Shown here piece after piece: positions 1 through 8,213 of a DNA stretch of 64,000 nt (positions are counted from its first letter, which is position 1; each line of letters starts with the position of its first letter). The position numbers were made by a program, and so were the translations under genes. The stretch is taken from positions 62,001-126,000 of the forward strand of contig NZ_MASI01000004.1 in NCBI RefSeq assembly GCF_001708935.1, in the 5' to 3' direction. Origin of the DNA: Methyloligella halotolerans (GTDB taxonomy: Bacteria; Pseudomonadota; Alphaproteobacteria; Rhizobiales; Methyloligellaceae). Below the pieces are notes generated by a model. The model did not search any database and had not been told where the DNA came from. It was given only the letters and a program-made list of their open reading frames with translations.

Positions 1-106
1 CAACGTGGTGGGGCTGCCCCTCTACGAGACATTGAATTTGCTGTCGGGCGAGGGCTTCCCCATCACCTATTTCTGGCTGAACCGCGTCGAGGTGGAGACC
101 GCGTGA
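1..106 (+). CDS. maf: Maf-like nucleotide pyrophosphatase, C-terminal end
   Basis: Only the last 34 codons lie in the window (frame starting at base 2, TGA at 104-106). They contain [10 protein letters not shown], the conserved C-terminal signature of Maf/YhdE proteins. These hydrolyse non-canonical or dTTP/UTP nucleotides and have been linked to septum formation control. The stop overlaps the GTG start of yacG by four bases (GTGA), so the two genes are probably translationally coupled. The maf-yacG order is common in Alphaproteobacteria, which supports the call. The catalytic N-terminal part is outside the window. Confidence 0.85.
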   Translation, partial: NVVGLPLYETLNLLSGEGFPITYFWLNRVEVETA

Positions 107-312
107 CGGGCGGCGCGAAGCGAAAATCCGAAGCTCCTGCCGGCGCCAAGGCCAAATGCCCGATCTGCGGCAAGCCGACGGATCCCGAATACCGCCCCTT
201 CTGCTCCAGACGCTGCGCCGATGTCGACCTCAACCGCTGGCTTTCCGGCCAATATGCGGTCCCCGGCGAACCGGCCGACCAGACTCCGACGGACGAAGAT
301 AGCGAAGCCTGA
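103..312 (+). CDS. yacG: DNA gyrase inhibitor YacG
   Basis: The 69-residue protein has the YacG zinc ribbon: CPICGKP near residue 19 and FCSRRC near residue 33, then [17 protein letters not shown], which is close to the family consensus. YacG binds the GyrB C-terminal domain and inhibits gyrase. The length is normal for the family. The GTG start at 103 overlaps the maf stop, and that coupling decided the start. The acidic C-terminal tail (TDEDSEA) is typical. Confidence 0.93.
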   Translation: MTGGAKRKSEAPAGAKAKCPICGKPTDPEYRPFCSRRCADVDLNRWLSGQYAVPGEPADQTPTDEDSEA

Positions 313-486
313 TCCGCCGTGGGCGTCCGTGCCTGAGCGCCATCCCTATCGCGAGATTCCAGGGCAAGACGGGAATTGTAGGACAAGACCTGAAGACGGG
401 TTGCGCAAACCGCGTCTCGTCGCGCTAAGCTCGTTCCCAACGCTTCAGGGAGGGCAACTCCCGAATGACGGAGGGAGGAACGGTCG

Positions 487-945
487 ATGACGGGATGGAG
501 AGGACGTGCGCTCGCCGCGCTGCTTGCAACACTCGCGGTTCTGATGCCGGCGCTGGCGGCCGCCGAAGGACTGAAGACTCCGAAAGATGCCGTCGAGATC
601 TTCCGGAAGGCGACGGCGGAGGGCGATGCGGCGGCGATTGCCGATCTTTATGCGCCGAAGGCCACGCTGCTGATGCCCGACGGCAAGGTCGCCACGGGTA
701 GGGACCAGATCCGCGCCCTAAACGAACGCGTGCTTTCCGCCGGCAAGAACGAGCTCACATTTCGCGACGTGAAGGTTGATGGCGGGGATGCCCGCGCCGT
801 GATGATCTGGAGCTGGGACCGCAAGATCACCCCGGAGGACGGGGACCCGGTCACCATTCGCGGCCGCTCCATGCTCTACTGGCTGAAGGGCGAGGACGGC
901 TGGCAGATCGTCGTCGACATGTATCAGCAAGTGCCCCAGCGCTGA
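487..945 (+). CDS. Secreted SnoaL/NTF2-like (DUF4440-type) protein
   Basis: This 152-residue protein starts with a signal peptide (RGRALAALLATLAVLMPALA, then AAEG). The mature part has the NTF2-like pattern: a helix with IFRKATAEGDAAAIADLYAPKA, then ATGRDQIRA, and a strand-rich end WQIVVDMYQQ. Members are often periplasmic and may bind small ligands or be enzymatic, so no substrate can be named. A good Shine-Dalgarno (GGAGGAAC) lies 8 bases before the ATG. It is separated from yacG by 174 bp and has its own start region, so it may be independently transcribed. Confidence 0.7.
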   Translation: MTGWRGRALAALLATLAVLMPALAAAEGLKTPKDAVEIFRKATAEGDAAAIADLYAPKATLLMPDGKVATGRDQIRALNERVLSAGKNELTFRDVKVDGGDARAVMIWSWDRKITPEDGDPVTIRGRSMLYWLKGEDGWQIVVDMYQQVPQR

Positions 946-1099
946 GCGCAATCGTCAGGCTTCACGCCTCTCGACAGGGCGGGCCTGATTGCCTATAAGC
1001 CCACTTCCTGCTTGGCCCTCGAGGCTTCGATCAGGCGAAATTAACCCGCGTCTGATATGAAAAAGCAGTCGCCCGGGACGCCCAGTCCCGGAGCCGGAT

Positions 1100-1175
<76 letters not shown>

Positions 1176-1212
1176 ACCAACCCCTTGAATAGAAACTGTT
1201 TTATCGCGTTGC

Positions 1213-2316
1213 TCATCCGGCGCCCCCCTCCGGTTTGACAATTCCGACGCCAGGTTTGACAGCGCGTGCACGCCTTTTGTTCTCGGCGCGATCGAAACGC
1301 TTCACGACGCCGGCCATCTTTCTGGTGCGATCGGCGTCCCTCGAATAGTGCCGTGCCATGGCCTCAGTGCTGTGGCCAAGGGCATCCGCGATGGTCCGAT
1401 CATCGAAGCCTTCCTCGGCCAAAATCGTCCCGTAAGTATGCCTAAGACCGTGAAAGGTGAGGCCCGGCGCCACCAGGCCAGCCTTCTCCAATCTACCCCT
1501 GAAGGTGCGCCAACTAGCCCTGAAGCCACTCTCGGTCCATGGCAGACCTCGACTATTGGCAGCGATCGTCACCGCGTCGTGGGCCGGTGCCCCGTCGAGG
1601 ATCTCGCGCAAGGCATTCGGAACTGGTTTGTCCTGCAACCGTCCGGTCTTCGATCGGCAGGCCCGTAGCGCCGCACCGTCATAGGCCGCTTTGCTGAGCG
1701 ACAGCGCCACACCTTCATCCAGACCGGCATACATGCCGAGTGCGATCGGCACCTTTAGATGCCAAGGGGCGCTGTCGATGACGACATAGCGCTCATCATC
1801 GCTCCACGGACGATTTGCTCGCGGTGCCCCTCGTGGCCGCGCAATGTTCTTTATTCCCTCAGCGGGATTCCGGGGCAGGTAGGCTCGCTCGGCTCCCCAT
1901 CCAAAGAGCAATGAGAAAACCTGCTTCACATAATTCCCAAAGCGCCGGCCGTGCGCGGTCGCTGCTTTGTCTCGGATCCTGACGATCAGCGGCTTGTCGA
2001 ACTTCACGAGCGCAGTATCGGCGATCGGCTGCAGATAATCGAAAACGCGCCGATAGTCGCGCTGGGTGCGTGGAGCGAGGTCCTGGAACGCGGCGGAAGC
2101 CTGATATTGGGCGATCAACAACGCCAACGTGCCGGGTTTCGGGGGTCCGCTCGCTCTGGCCAGCGCCGAGATTCGAGCGCACTCCGCGAAGAATTCGGCT
2201 GACCCAATGGGTGCCTTCTCAAGATCGATGGCAGTGCGGCTTCGACGGTGATAGCACCGCCACTTGCCGTGCCGGTCGCGGAATATCTGAAAGCCTTTCA
2301 CCCGCACTCGAGTCAT
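1213..2316 (-). CDS. int: Tyrosine recombinase / site-specific integrase
   Basis: From the ATG at 2316 the protein has 367 residues. It has an N-terminal SAM-like core-binding region (around ALLIAQYQASAAFQDLAPRT) and a C-terminal catalytic domain. Catalytic features seen are SKTG (beta-hairpin Lys), FHGLRHTYG (HxxR), LGHST and the HYSR tyrosine. The position expected for the first catalytic Arg reads MYAGLDEGVALSL, with Asp where homologues carry Arg. The start at 2316 was chosen because it overlaps the stop of the upstream gene (ATGA); the longer frame up to 2406 overlaps that gene. It lies next to the left att site. The last codons (VKP twice) are formed by the arm-type repeats. Confidence 0.93.
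   Translation of the reverse strand: MTRVRVKGFQIFRDRHGKWRCYHRRSRTAIDLEKAPIGSAEFFAECARISALARASGPPKPGTLALLIAQYQASAAFQDLAPRTQRDYRRVFDYLQPIADTALVKFDKPLIVRIRDKAATAHGRRFGNYVKQVFSLLFGWGAERAYLPRNPAEGIKNIARPRGAPRANRPWSDDERYVVIDSAPWHLKVPIALGMYAGLDEGVALSLSKAAYDGAALRACRSKTGRLQDKPVPNALREILDGAPAHDAVTIAANSRGLPWTESGFRASWRTFRGRLEKAGLVAPGLTFHGLRHTYGTILAEEGFDDRTIADALGHSTEAMARHYSRDADRTRKMAGVVKRFDRAENKRRARAVKPGVGIVKPEGGAG
1231..1261 (+). repeat. Integrase arm-type sites, left end
   Basis: Two direct copies of GGTTTGACA (CGGTTTGACA at 1231-1240, AGGTTTGACA at 1252-1261) lie 56 bp inside the left att core, within the 3' end of the integrase gene. The same motif in the same orientation recurs at the other end of the element. 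Such paired arms flanking att cores are the expected layout of arm-type sites for lambda-like integrases. Confidence 0.65.
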
Positions 2317-2552
2317 CCCAATCTCGCTACAATGTCGTCGGCGTCGGAACTGTCGACGCCATCCTTCAAGCTGTCGAGCCAATCGTCCAGATCTCGGATG
2401 TCCCATCGCCGATCACCATTTTCAAAAGCGATGGGCGTCACCGGACATTCTATGCGGAACCGCTTCAGCGGCCGACCGCAGTGATGCGCCGCCTCGCTTG
2501 CCGTCAGCATCCGCTTTGGAACGACGCAGAGGTGTAAGGTCGCCCCTGCCAT
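2313..2552 (-). CDS. Small helix-turn-helix protein (excisionase/AlpA-like)
   Basis: The 79-residue protein has a MerR/AlpA-type winged helix pattern: MLTASEAAHHC (residue 15 on), a central basic stretch, RRWDIRDLDDWLDSLKDG, and an acidic tail. Small proteins of this kind next to integrases are usually recombination directionality factors or AlpA-like regulators. The start follows the tape-measure stop directly (TAGATG) and its end overlaps int by ATGA, so it belongs to one transcript with int. A start at Met15 is possible. Confidence 0.65.
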   Translation of the reverse strand: MAGATLHLCVVPKRMLTASEAAHHCGRPLKRFRIECPVTPIAFENGDRRWDIRDLDDWLDSLKDGVDSSDADDIVARLG

Positions 2553-4673
2553 CTACTGCGCTCCAGAATCGGGCATGCTCGTACCGACGTCGAGCTGCAA
2601 GTTCTTTCCATCGTCGTGTGCGCTCATTCCAGTGACCTTGCCGGGGCCATCCACCGTCACGTGAACACGGACATTGCCCGCACCTTCCATTTTCACTTTG
2701 CCGGTCACGTCGATCATCTGCGGGCCGCCCTTAATGTCTCGGAGGAGCGGCGCCGTTTCAGATCCGGAGCCTGGCGGCGGCGGGTTGATTATCTGCGCAG
2801 GGAGTGCGGGCCCATTGGACGGGTCTTCATTCATCCACTCGGAGAACCGATCCCAGGCGTCCTGATAGGAGTCCCAGATTGTCGAGAGTGCGCTCGGCTC
2901 ATTGTAGGGAATTGCGACCGGGGGGCCCGGGATGTTGGAAGGGATAGGCACCGCCGCTGAAGCCGGATCTGGCGCGGGCGTGAACGACGAGATGAACGAA
3001 CTGATAGGGTTAGGTCCGATGCCCGAAGGGATCGCCTGATCAGCGTGCTTCAGAGCCTCGATATAGTCTCCCTTCCGCAGTGCGTTCACAGCCTTCGTAT
3101 AGCGTTCAAAAGCAGTGGCAAAGCCCTCCAGCACTTTGCCGGCGTTTTCGAGAATTTCTTCGTTGAACCCTTTCGTTAGGGTGCTCCAATCCCAGCCCTC
3201 AGGCAGCTTCTTTCCGGCCAACTCCGCTATTGCGGACGCGAGTTTCTTGCCCGCCTCAGAAACCTTGGTCCACTTATCCGCGAGCTTCTCGTCCCAGCCG
3301 TCGTAGACAGCCTTGCCGACTTTGTAGAGACCCCATACCGCCGCCCCTATTGCGGTCAATCGCCATATCCCCATCCGCGCTAATCCGGCCAACGCACGCC
3401 CTGCGACGCCGGCAGCGTCGCCGATACCCTTGAGGCCCGAACCAACGATCCACATGGCGGGACCGGCTACCGCAAGGGCTCCGACGCCATCGGCCACAGC
3501 TCGCAGCATCCTGGGCTGATCTTCCAGCTGGCTCATCCATTCATCGGCACGTTCCAGAGCCTTGTCGATGGTCGGCATCCACCGCGTCGCGAAGACATCG
3601 GCGATGTTGGTCAGCAGGTTGCGCGAAACCTTGAGCTTCTTGCCCAGCCCTTCCATTGTGGTTGCGAAGGACTCGTTGAGCTGATTTTGAGCGGCCTCTT
3701 CATCGGCCACCATCTTTCGCGCCTTAAGATACTTGTCCCAGTTCTGGAAGAGCAGGGCGATGGCAGGCGCCGCCTGATCCTTGAACAGCTCGAAGAGTGC
3801 GGCCAACTGCTGATGCTCCGGCAGGTCTTCTCTCAGCCGGTCACGCAGCATGCCGAGGGCTTCGATCGGCTTTTCCTGCACCTGTTGCGCGAACTCATCC
3901 GCATCGATGCCCAGCCGCTTGAAGATCGCCAAGGCGGGCTTCGGCAGCGACTCCCCTCCGACCAGGACCTTGAAGAGGTTTTTGGAAGCCGTCGCGGCCT
4001 GCTCTACGTCGATACCGGCATCGCGCATTGTGGCGCCCATGGCAGCGATCTCGGCGTTGCTGAAACCAGCCTGGCGGCCGATGGCTCCGATTCTCGTGTG
4101 ATAGTCGATCAGCTCCTTGCCGCGGACGTTCATGCTGTTCTCCAGCATGTCCATCCGGCCAATGAGCTTGTTGAGCTCGTCGTTGCTAAGGCCCGCACTC
4201 TGCTTGATGCTGGCCAGCATAGAGCCCGCATCTGCCGCGCTTTCCCCGAAGGCATCGGCCGCCTTGGCGGAGAGAGCAACGAAGCCGCGAACGTCCTCGA
4301 AGGCGACGCCGGCGCGAGATGCTGCTGACGCGAGATCCGTCAATTCCACTTGCGAGAGGGGAAGCTCACGCGCCAGCGATTTGATGGTCTGCTTTGCCCG
4401 TTCGTACACCGCCGGATCCGCGAGCTTGTCTTCCGCCTTCTTCCACTCGAGCATCCCCTCTTGCCAGTCGGCGGCCGCTTTGAGCATCAGTCCGGCCGGC
4501 AGGGTTACCGCCATCGTCATGGCACGGCCGGTGGAGGCCATCGCCGCACCAATGTTGCCGATGGATTGGGACCAGCTCCGTTCCATCGCCGCAAACTTGC
4601 GGGCCATGCCCGCCATCGGCCCGGAGACGCCATCGACGGCGGTGATGATTGCTCTGGCGTGTAAATCCGTCAT
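2553..4673 (-). CDS. Phage tail tape measure protein
   Basis: From the ATG at 4673 (706 residues) the protein begins with MTDLHARAIITAVDG, then a TP901-type tape-measure core of Ala-rich helices (SMLASIKQSAGLSNDEL, then GFSNAEIAAMGATMRDAGI) and a hydrophobic stretch around GLARMGIWRLTAIGAAVWGLY. The C-terminal part is rich in Pro and Gly. Tape measures set tail length and span the tail tube lumen. The start overlaps the end of the chaperone extension (ATGA at 4670-4673), as in many phages. The tail tube and baseplate genes that normally flank it are missing, and integrase follows instead. Confidence 0.9.
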   Translation of the reverse strand: MTDLHARAIITAVDGVSGPMAGMARKFAAMERSWSQSIGNIGAAMASTGRAMTMAVTLPAGLMLKAAADWQEGMLEWKKAEDKLADPAVYERAKQTIKSLARELPLSQVELTDLASAASRAGVAFEDVRGFVALSAKAADAFGESAADAGSMLASIKQSAGLSNDELNKLIGRMDMLENSMNVRGKELIDYHTRIGAIGRQAGFSNAEIAAMGATMRDAGIDVEQAATASKNLFKVLVGGESLPKPALAIFKRLGIDADEFAQQVQEKPIEALGMLRDRLREDLPEHQQLAALFELFKDQAAPAIALLFQNWDKYLKARKMVADEEAAQNQLNESFATTMEGLGKKLKVSRNLLTNIADVFATRWMPTIDKALERADEWMSQLEDQPRMLRAVADGVGALAVAGPAMWIVGSGLKGIGDAAGVAGRALAGLARMGIWRLTAIGAAVWGLYKVGKAVYDGWDEKLADKWTKVSEAGKKLASAIAELAGKKLPEGWDWSTLTKGFNEEILENAGKVLEGFATAFERYTKAVNALRKGDYIEALKHADQAIPSGIGPNPISSFISSFTPAPDPASAAVPIPSNIPGPPVAIPYNEPSALSTIWDSYQDAWDRFSEWMNEDPSNGPALPAQIINPPPPGSGSETAPLLRDIKGGPQMIDVTGKVKMEGAGNVRVHVTVDGPGKVTGMSAHDDGKNLQLDVGTSMPDSGAQ

Positions 4674-5136
4674 GGCGCTGCCTGCTCCTTCCGCATCTGC
4701 ACGGCTCGGCCGTGCCAATAGGCGATGCGCGCCGGCGTCATTCGCTCAACTTCCGAGACCGAGAACCCGCAGAGGAAGATAAGCTCGTCGGCGCGCTCTC
4801 TCAGTTTCCCTCGGCTGTAACCATCGGGATCAGGACCTCGGAAAGCGCGTTCACATCTCGCATCGGCAATGCCTCGAGCGAGATGGCATCGAGTCCGGTG
4901 AGCGTTGCCGCCCATCCGATGAGCGCCTCTCGGTCGACGGAGAGCGCCAGGCCGCCGTCTTTTGTCCGCTCGGCTTTGTGAATTTCGCCATGGCGAAGAT
5001 AATCGCCGAATACCGGCTCCCGGAGCGTCAGCTCGTTGATTGGACCCTGATGCGTCTCCAGCGGACGCGATAGCTTCACCACCGGGCGGCCGCTTGTCTG
5101 TTTTCCGGCCACTGCGGCCTCACTCTTCTCCGTCAT
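4670..5136 (-). CDS. Tail assembly chaperone, -1 frameshift fusion form
   Basis: A -1 shift at 4804-4810 adds 44 residues in the next frame. These start at LRERADELIFLCGF and end at the TGA at 4670-4672, giving about 155 residues. The extension (FSVSEVERMTPARIAYWHGR) resembles the E' or T parts of tail chaperones that recruit tape measure. Its stop overlaps the tape-measure start by ATGA. The zero-frame stop is immediately after the slippery site, as in lambda gpG/gpGT and P2 gpE/gpE'. Confidence 0.82.
4801..5136 (-). CDS. Tail assembly chaperone, short form (gpE/gpG-like)
   Basis: The 111-residue protein has the gpE/gp41-type tail chaperone pattern (VVKLSRPLETHQGPINELTLREP, in part), followed by helical DALSIE-like segments and a C-terminal end AEGN. 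It lies directly before the tape measure, the standard position of tail chaperones, which coat the tape measure during tail assembly. A strong Shine-Dalgarno (AAGGAG) precedes the ATG at 5136. The last two sense codons sit in a canonical slippery heptamer that yields a longer form. Confidence 0.85.
   Translation of the reverse strand: MTEKSEAAVAGKQTSGRPVVKLSRPLETHQGPINELTLREPVFGDYLRHGEIHKAERTKDGGLALSVDREALIGWAATLTGLDAISLEALPMRDVNALSEVLIPMVTAEGN
4804..4810 (-). promoter_or_regulatory. Programmed -1 ribosomal frameshift site GGGAAAC
   Basis: On the minus strand the zero-frame codons GAG GGA AAC are followed by TGA. The heptamer G GGA AAC fits the X XXY YYZ rule exactly, with tRNAs able to re-pair on GGG AAA. 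The -1 frame is open from upstream and continues to the tape-measure start. Frame arithmetic (codon starts shift from 0 to 1 modulo 3 on this strand) agrees with a -1 shift. Confidence 0.85.
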
Positions 5137-5305
5137 CCTCTGTCTCCTTTCGTTTTCTCGGTTTCATGATCTCGAGGTTGGCTCCCGCCATCGCTCGGAG
5201 ATACTCCGGCGAGAAGGCCCGCTGGAGCGGTTCTGCAGCTGCGGCGATGGTCTTAGCCATCTCAGGCGAGGTGCCCATCATTGGCAGTGGTCGGCTGAAC
5301 CTCAT
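5120..5305 (-). CDS. Small element protein of unknown function
   Basis: This 61-residue protein begins MRFSRPLPMMG and ends in a highly charged tail (KPRKRKETEDDGEE). I do not recognise a family. A strong Shine-Dalgarno (GGAAGAGG) precedes the ATG at 5305. Its last 17 bases overlap the chaperone start, which suggests an operon. It lies between head and tail-chaperone genes, where tail tube and head completion proteins would normally be, but it is too short to be a tube protein. Confidence 0.55.
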   Translation of the reverse strand: MRFSRPLPMMGTSPEMAKTIAAAAEPLQRAFSPEYLRAMAGANLEIMKPRKRKETEDDGEE

Positions 5306-5439
5306 GTCCTCTTCCTTTCCTGCTTTGCTCAGTGCGATGCCTGGACGTCATCGGCCCGGAGCACAAACCAACTCGGTCCAGGCATCGCGCGGCGACCTGC
5401 CCAATAGGAAGGACCTGGGCTTTCTCGCCGATTCCTTTG

Positions 5440-5777
5440 CTAGCCCACGATGCCGTGGACACCGTTGAGCCTCACGCGCACCAGCGCGTCCGCCTCGGCG
5501 GCATCCGCGACTGCGGCACCAACAAGGGGATTTCCTTCAGCGACTGTCGTGAGGTTGCTGTCGGTGTCGTCCCAATAGAGGCGTCGCCAAGATCGATAGC
5601 CTCTTCGGCTTTCGGAAGGTCGAAGACGCCAATAGCGTCGATCTCGACAGCCTCGCCCGGGGCCGCGTCATAGTTCGCGACACCGAAGAGGCTGCCGACC
5701 AGCACGCCGTCACCTGAGGCGACCGCGGTCGGGGCCGGGACGGTGATCGTGTTTCCCGGCTGCACGAAGTTCTTCAT
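5440..5777 (-). pseudogene. DUF2190 capsid-associated protein, frameshifted
   Basis: The first part, MKNFVQPGNTITVPAPTAV, then SGDGVLVGSLFGVA, is typical of DUF2190 proteins found next to phage capsids (possibly decoration proteins). After about 65 residues the frame is lost. The -1 frame restores the family C terminus (YWDDTDSNLTTVAEGN, then LVRVRLNG) and ends at TAG 5440-5442. Adding one G near 5582 gives GDGLYWDD and a 112-residue protein, the usual length. As sequenced, the zero frame reads into unrelated residues and stops at 5472. I see no slippery heptamer, so this is a mutation or consensus error. The start has the AAGGACT ribosome site and overlaps the upstream stop. Confidence 0.8.
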
Positions 5778-5995
5778 TTCCAGAGTCCTTTCGAAGTGTG
5801 GAAGCGAACGCCTTTGACCCGCCGCCCTTCGAGTGCCGCGATGCGTGCCTCACAGTCGGCGATCGCCGCTGCGAGCTCGCTGTCGGATTTGAAGACCGTG
5901 TGTTCGTTCCCGAACCGGATCTCCCGCTCGCCTGAGTATCGAGCGTCGAGCAGTGCATCGCGGTACTTGCGGAGGGTGGCTAGGTCTAAGGCCAT
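5774..5995 (-). CDS. gpW-like head-tail joining protein
   Basis: The 73-residue protein matches the size and pattern of lambda gpW: LRKYRDALLDARYSGERE, a short strand HTVFKS, then a helix SELAAAIADCEARIAALEG and a basic end. gpW-type proteins close the portal for tail attachment. The ATG at 5995 has an AAAGG ribosome site. Its TGA overlaps the DUF2190 start (ATGA). It sits directly after the capsid gene, a sensible place for a head-completion protein. Confidence 0.75.
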   Translation of the reverse strand: MALDLATLRKYRDALLDARYSGEREIRFGNEHTVFKSDSELAAAIADCEARIAALEGRRVKGVRFHTSKGLWK

Positions 5996-6006
5996 CTGAG
6001 TTGCCT

Positions 6007-7890
6007 TTACTCGGCGCTGCCGGGGTTGGCGTACCAGCTACGCCACTCGACCATGCCCGCCCCGAAATCGAGCCGGACCTTGATCTGAACACCGTCGACT
6101 TCGAAGCCCGCCTTGGTCTCGATCTGGGGCCCTTCCTCACCTTCGAGGTAGGCGTACTCCAACCCGTCGATCTCGGCGGGGGACGCAGCGACATACCAGC
6201 GAAGCCCGTCCGATAGACGCGGCTCCACCACCAGCTCCAGGCTGCCGGAGAAGGGGTTGATATCCTCCGCCTTCGCAGCCGTGATCTGGGCCAGAAGCTT
6301 TTCGGCGTCCGTTTCCAGCTCCGGCGGCACCACCAGGTATTTCGGGGTGACGCTGATCGCTTCGCCTTTCAGGCCGGTCTGCTTTCGGAGACCGGTCCGA
6401 GCCGCGGAGAGGGAGGCGACGCTCAGCGCGGTGCCAGGGTTCGCCAGGTTGCCGTGGTCGGCGTGGAAGAGCTTCTTGTTGTCGCTCATGGTGGGCCCGA
6501 GCCCGGCGTTCTCAGTCAGCAGGTCGACGAGGAAGTTGGCCTCGCTTGCAGCCGCTGTCTGTCCTAGCCGACGGGATAGATCGGTGAAGGCCCCGATGTC
6601 GTCATTGACCAGTGCTTGGCGGGAGATGCTGAAAATCCGGCCGAAGGTAAGCAGACGATAGGTTTCGCCCGCTTCAGCCAGGGAGCCCGATTTGAATTCG
6701 CCCGCTTCGTTGACCTTCTCCAGGCCGTCACCGGCAGAGAGGGCCAAGCGATGCTTCTCCCGGAAGTCCTTTGCTGTGGTCTTGCGGCCGGCGCGCTTCA
6801 GGCCCGAAGGCGCGGCCTGATACCCCTTCCGCAAAGTTCGATTCACCGCATCCCCGAGGATCAGCGGGAAATCACTGGTGGTGTGGAGAGCCCGCTCGAT
6901 GAGCTTCGTCGGCGCGAGGCCCGCCACCGAAATGCCTCGAGTCGATAAGCAGTCGCGAGCGACGTCGAGAGTGCTCATATGGGCATAGCCGCGGGCCCGT
7001 TCGGAGATCTCGTGACCAGGATTGGCGCGAGCATAAAGGGCTTCGCCGATCACCAGCGCACGGGCCTCCGGATCGGTATGATCCGTCACAACCTCTGCGG
7101 CGGTGTTGCGAATCTGAGTGGTCGGCTCAGCCCGCGTCTTCATCGCCTCGAATGCGGCAGCACGTGCCTCTTCCACGGACGCTTCGGAATCGATCTGCTT
7201 ATCGATCCAGCCTTGATCCAGACCCGTGATCTTGGCGATCGATCGGATCTCGACGTTGACGGCTGCCCGTTCCGCGGCAGGCGTCTCTTCTTTCTCCGGC
7301 GCGGTGACCGTGTTTTCCGGCGTGTTCACCGGAGCCTCAGGCTCTTTTGCCTGAGCGGGCTTAACCGTCATGCTTTCACCTCTGGTGGTGGCTTGACGAT
7401 CGGCGGGAACCAATACGAGGGAGACCTCTCGAACAGTCCAGCGTGTCGCGATCTTCTCGCGCCGGCCGGACTTTCGATCCGTCCTCTCTTTCCAATCTTC
7501 GACGGTGTAGCCGACTGAAACACCTAGCCGTGTTCCATCAGCCAGCTCGTTTGCGATGCGATCAGCAACGGGATTGTGGGGGGACAGCTTTAAGGTCGCG
7601 TGGGCTTTCCCGCCGATCGCTCGAGCCGAGACAACCGACCCCAGCATCGCCTCAAAGCTGTCCCTTCGGTGATGGTCGAGAACGGGAGCGCCTTCGGCGC
7701 CTTCGAACCCGGCCACATCCAGAACTTCAGTGAAGGCGCCGCGGCTGTCGTATCGTTCGACCGGTGCGCCCGTAGAAAAGATGACCTCGACCGTGCGGCT
7801 CTCCGCATTCCAGCTGGACGCGCGGGGCGCTTCAGCAAGGCGCTTGAAGAGGTCGACCGTTTCCGACCGGGTGAGGAGATTTGTGTCCAT
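6007..7890 (-). CDS. Prohead protease-major capsid fusion protein
   Basis: The 627-residue protein combines two functions. The N-terminal part (to about residue 185) resembles HK97-type prohead proteases: VLDHHRRDSFEAMLGSV, LADGTRLGVSVGY, and VREVSLVLVPADRQA. A low-complexity linker rich in Glu, Pro and Thr follows. The C-terminal part resembles Mu gpT-like/HK97-fold capsid subunits (KLFHADHGNLANPGTAL, PKYLVVPPELE, WYVAASPAEIDGLEYAYLEG). Fusions of this kind are known in tailed phages and are processed to mature capsid. The start at 7890 (MDTNLLTRSE) was chosen because it overlaps the upstream stop (TAATG); a longer frame reaches 7965 inside that gene. Confidence 0.88.
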   Translation of the reverse strand: MDTNLLTRSETVDLFKRLAEAPRASSWNAESRTVEVIFSTGAPVERYDSRGAFTEVLDVAGFEGAEGAPVLDHHRRDSFEAMLGSVVSARAIGGKAHATLKLSPHNPVADRIANELADGTRLGVSVGYTVEDWKERTDRKSGRREKIATRWTVREVSLVLVPADRQATTRGESMTVKPAQAKEPEAPVNTPENTVTAPEKEETPAAERAAVNVEIRSIAKITGLDQGWIDKQIDSEASVEEARAAAFEAMKTRAEPTTQIRNTAAEVVTDHTDPEARALVIGEALYARANPGHEISERARGYAHMSTLDVARDCLSTRGISVAGLAPTKLIERALHTTSDFPLILGDAVNRTLRKGYQAAPSGLKRAGRKTTAKDFREKHRLALSAGDGLEKVNEAGEFKSGSLAEAGETYRLLTFGRIFSISRQALVNDDIGAFTDLSRRLGQTAAASEANFLVDLLTENAGLGPTMSDNKKLFHADHGNLANPGTALSVASLSAARTGLRKQTGLKGEAISVTPKYLVVPPELETDAEKLLAQITAAKAEDINPFSGSLELVVEPRLSDGLRWYVAASPAEIDGLEYAYLEGEEGPQIETKAGFEVDGVQIKVRLDFGAGMVEWRSWYANPGSAE

Positions 7891-8213
7891 TAGCGCAGCT
7901 CTCTCCGTGCCTGTGGCCTCATCTGCCATCTCGGATCGTTCTGAGTCGTCGGTACCAAACGCCAAAGTGAGTAGGGGTCCCGAGGGGCGTGGACCGCGAC
8001 CAGATCGCCGGCGAGCGTCCGAATCCCGACTAAGCCGCCCTCCGCTTTCGCGAGGAGGTATGCTCGCCAGAGATCTGCACTACAGCCGAGAAGAGCGGGG
8101 ATTTGGTCGTGATAAAGAGCCTTCAGCTTGCCCGCATCGATCTGGGCGTGCACCGCGGTGAACCGCTGCCGAAATTCGTCAGTGTTGAAGTAATCGAACC
8201 GGCGATCAGACAT
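7890..8213 (-). CDS. Head-region protein of unknown function
   Basis: From the ATG at 8213 this gives 107 residues: MSDRRFDYFNTDEF, then helices, GIRTLAGDLVAVHAPRDPY and a basic end. I do not recognise a family with confidence. It overlaps the portal stop by eight bases and its own stop overlaps the protease-capsid start, so it belongs to the head operon. The longer frame to 8258 lies inside the portal gene. Confidence 0.6.
   Translation of the reverse strand: MSDRRFDYFNTDEFRQRFTAVHAQIDAGKLKALYHDQIPALLGCSADLWRAYLLAKAEGGLVGIRTLAGDLVAVHAPRDPYSLWRLVPTTQNDPRWQMRPQARRELR

Noticed and set aside
5440..5777. Programmed frameshift in the DUF2190 gene
   Set aside because: No slippery heptamer is present at the junction, and the defect matches the one-base losses seen in eight other places.
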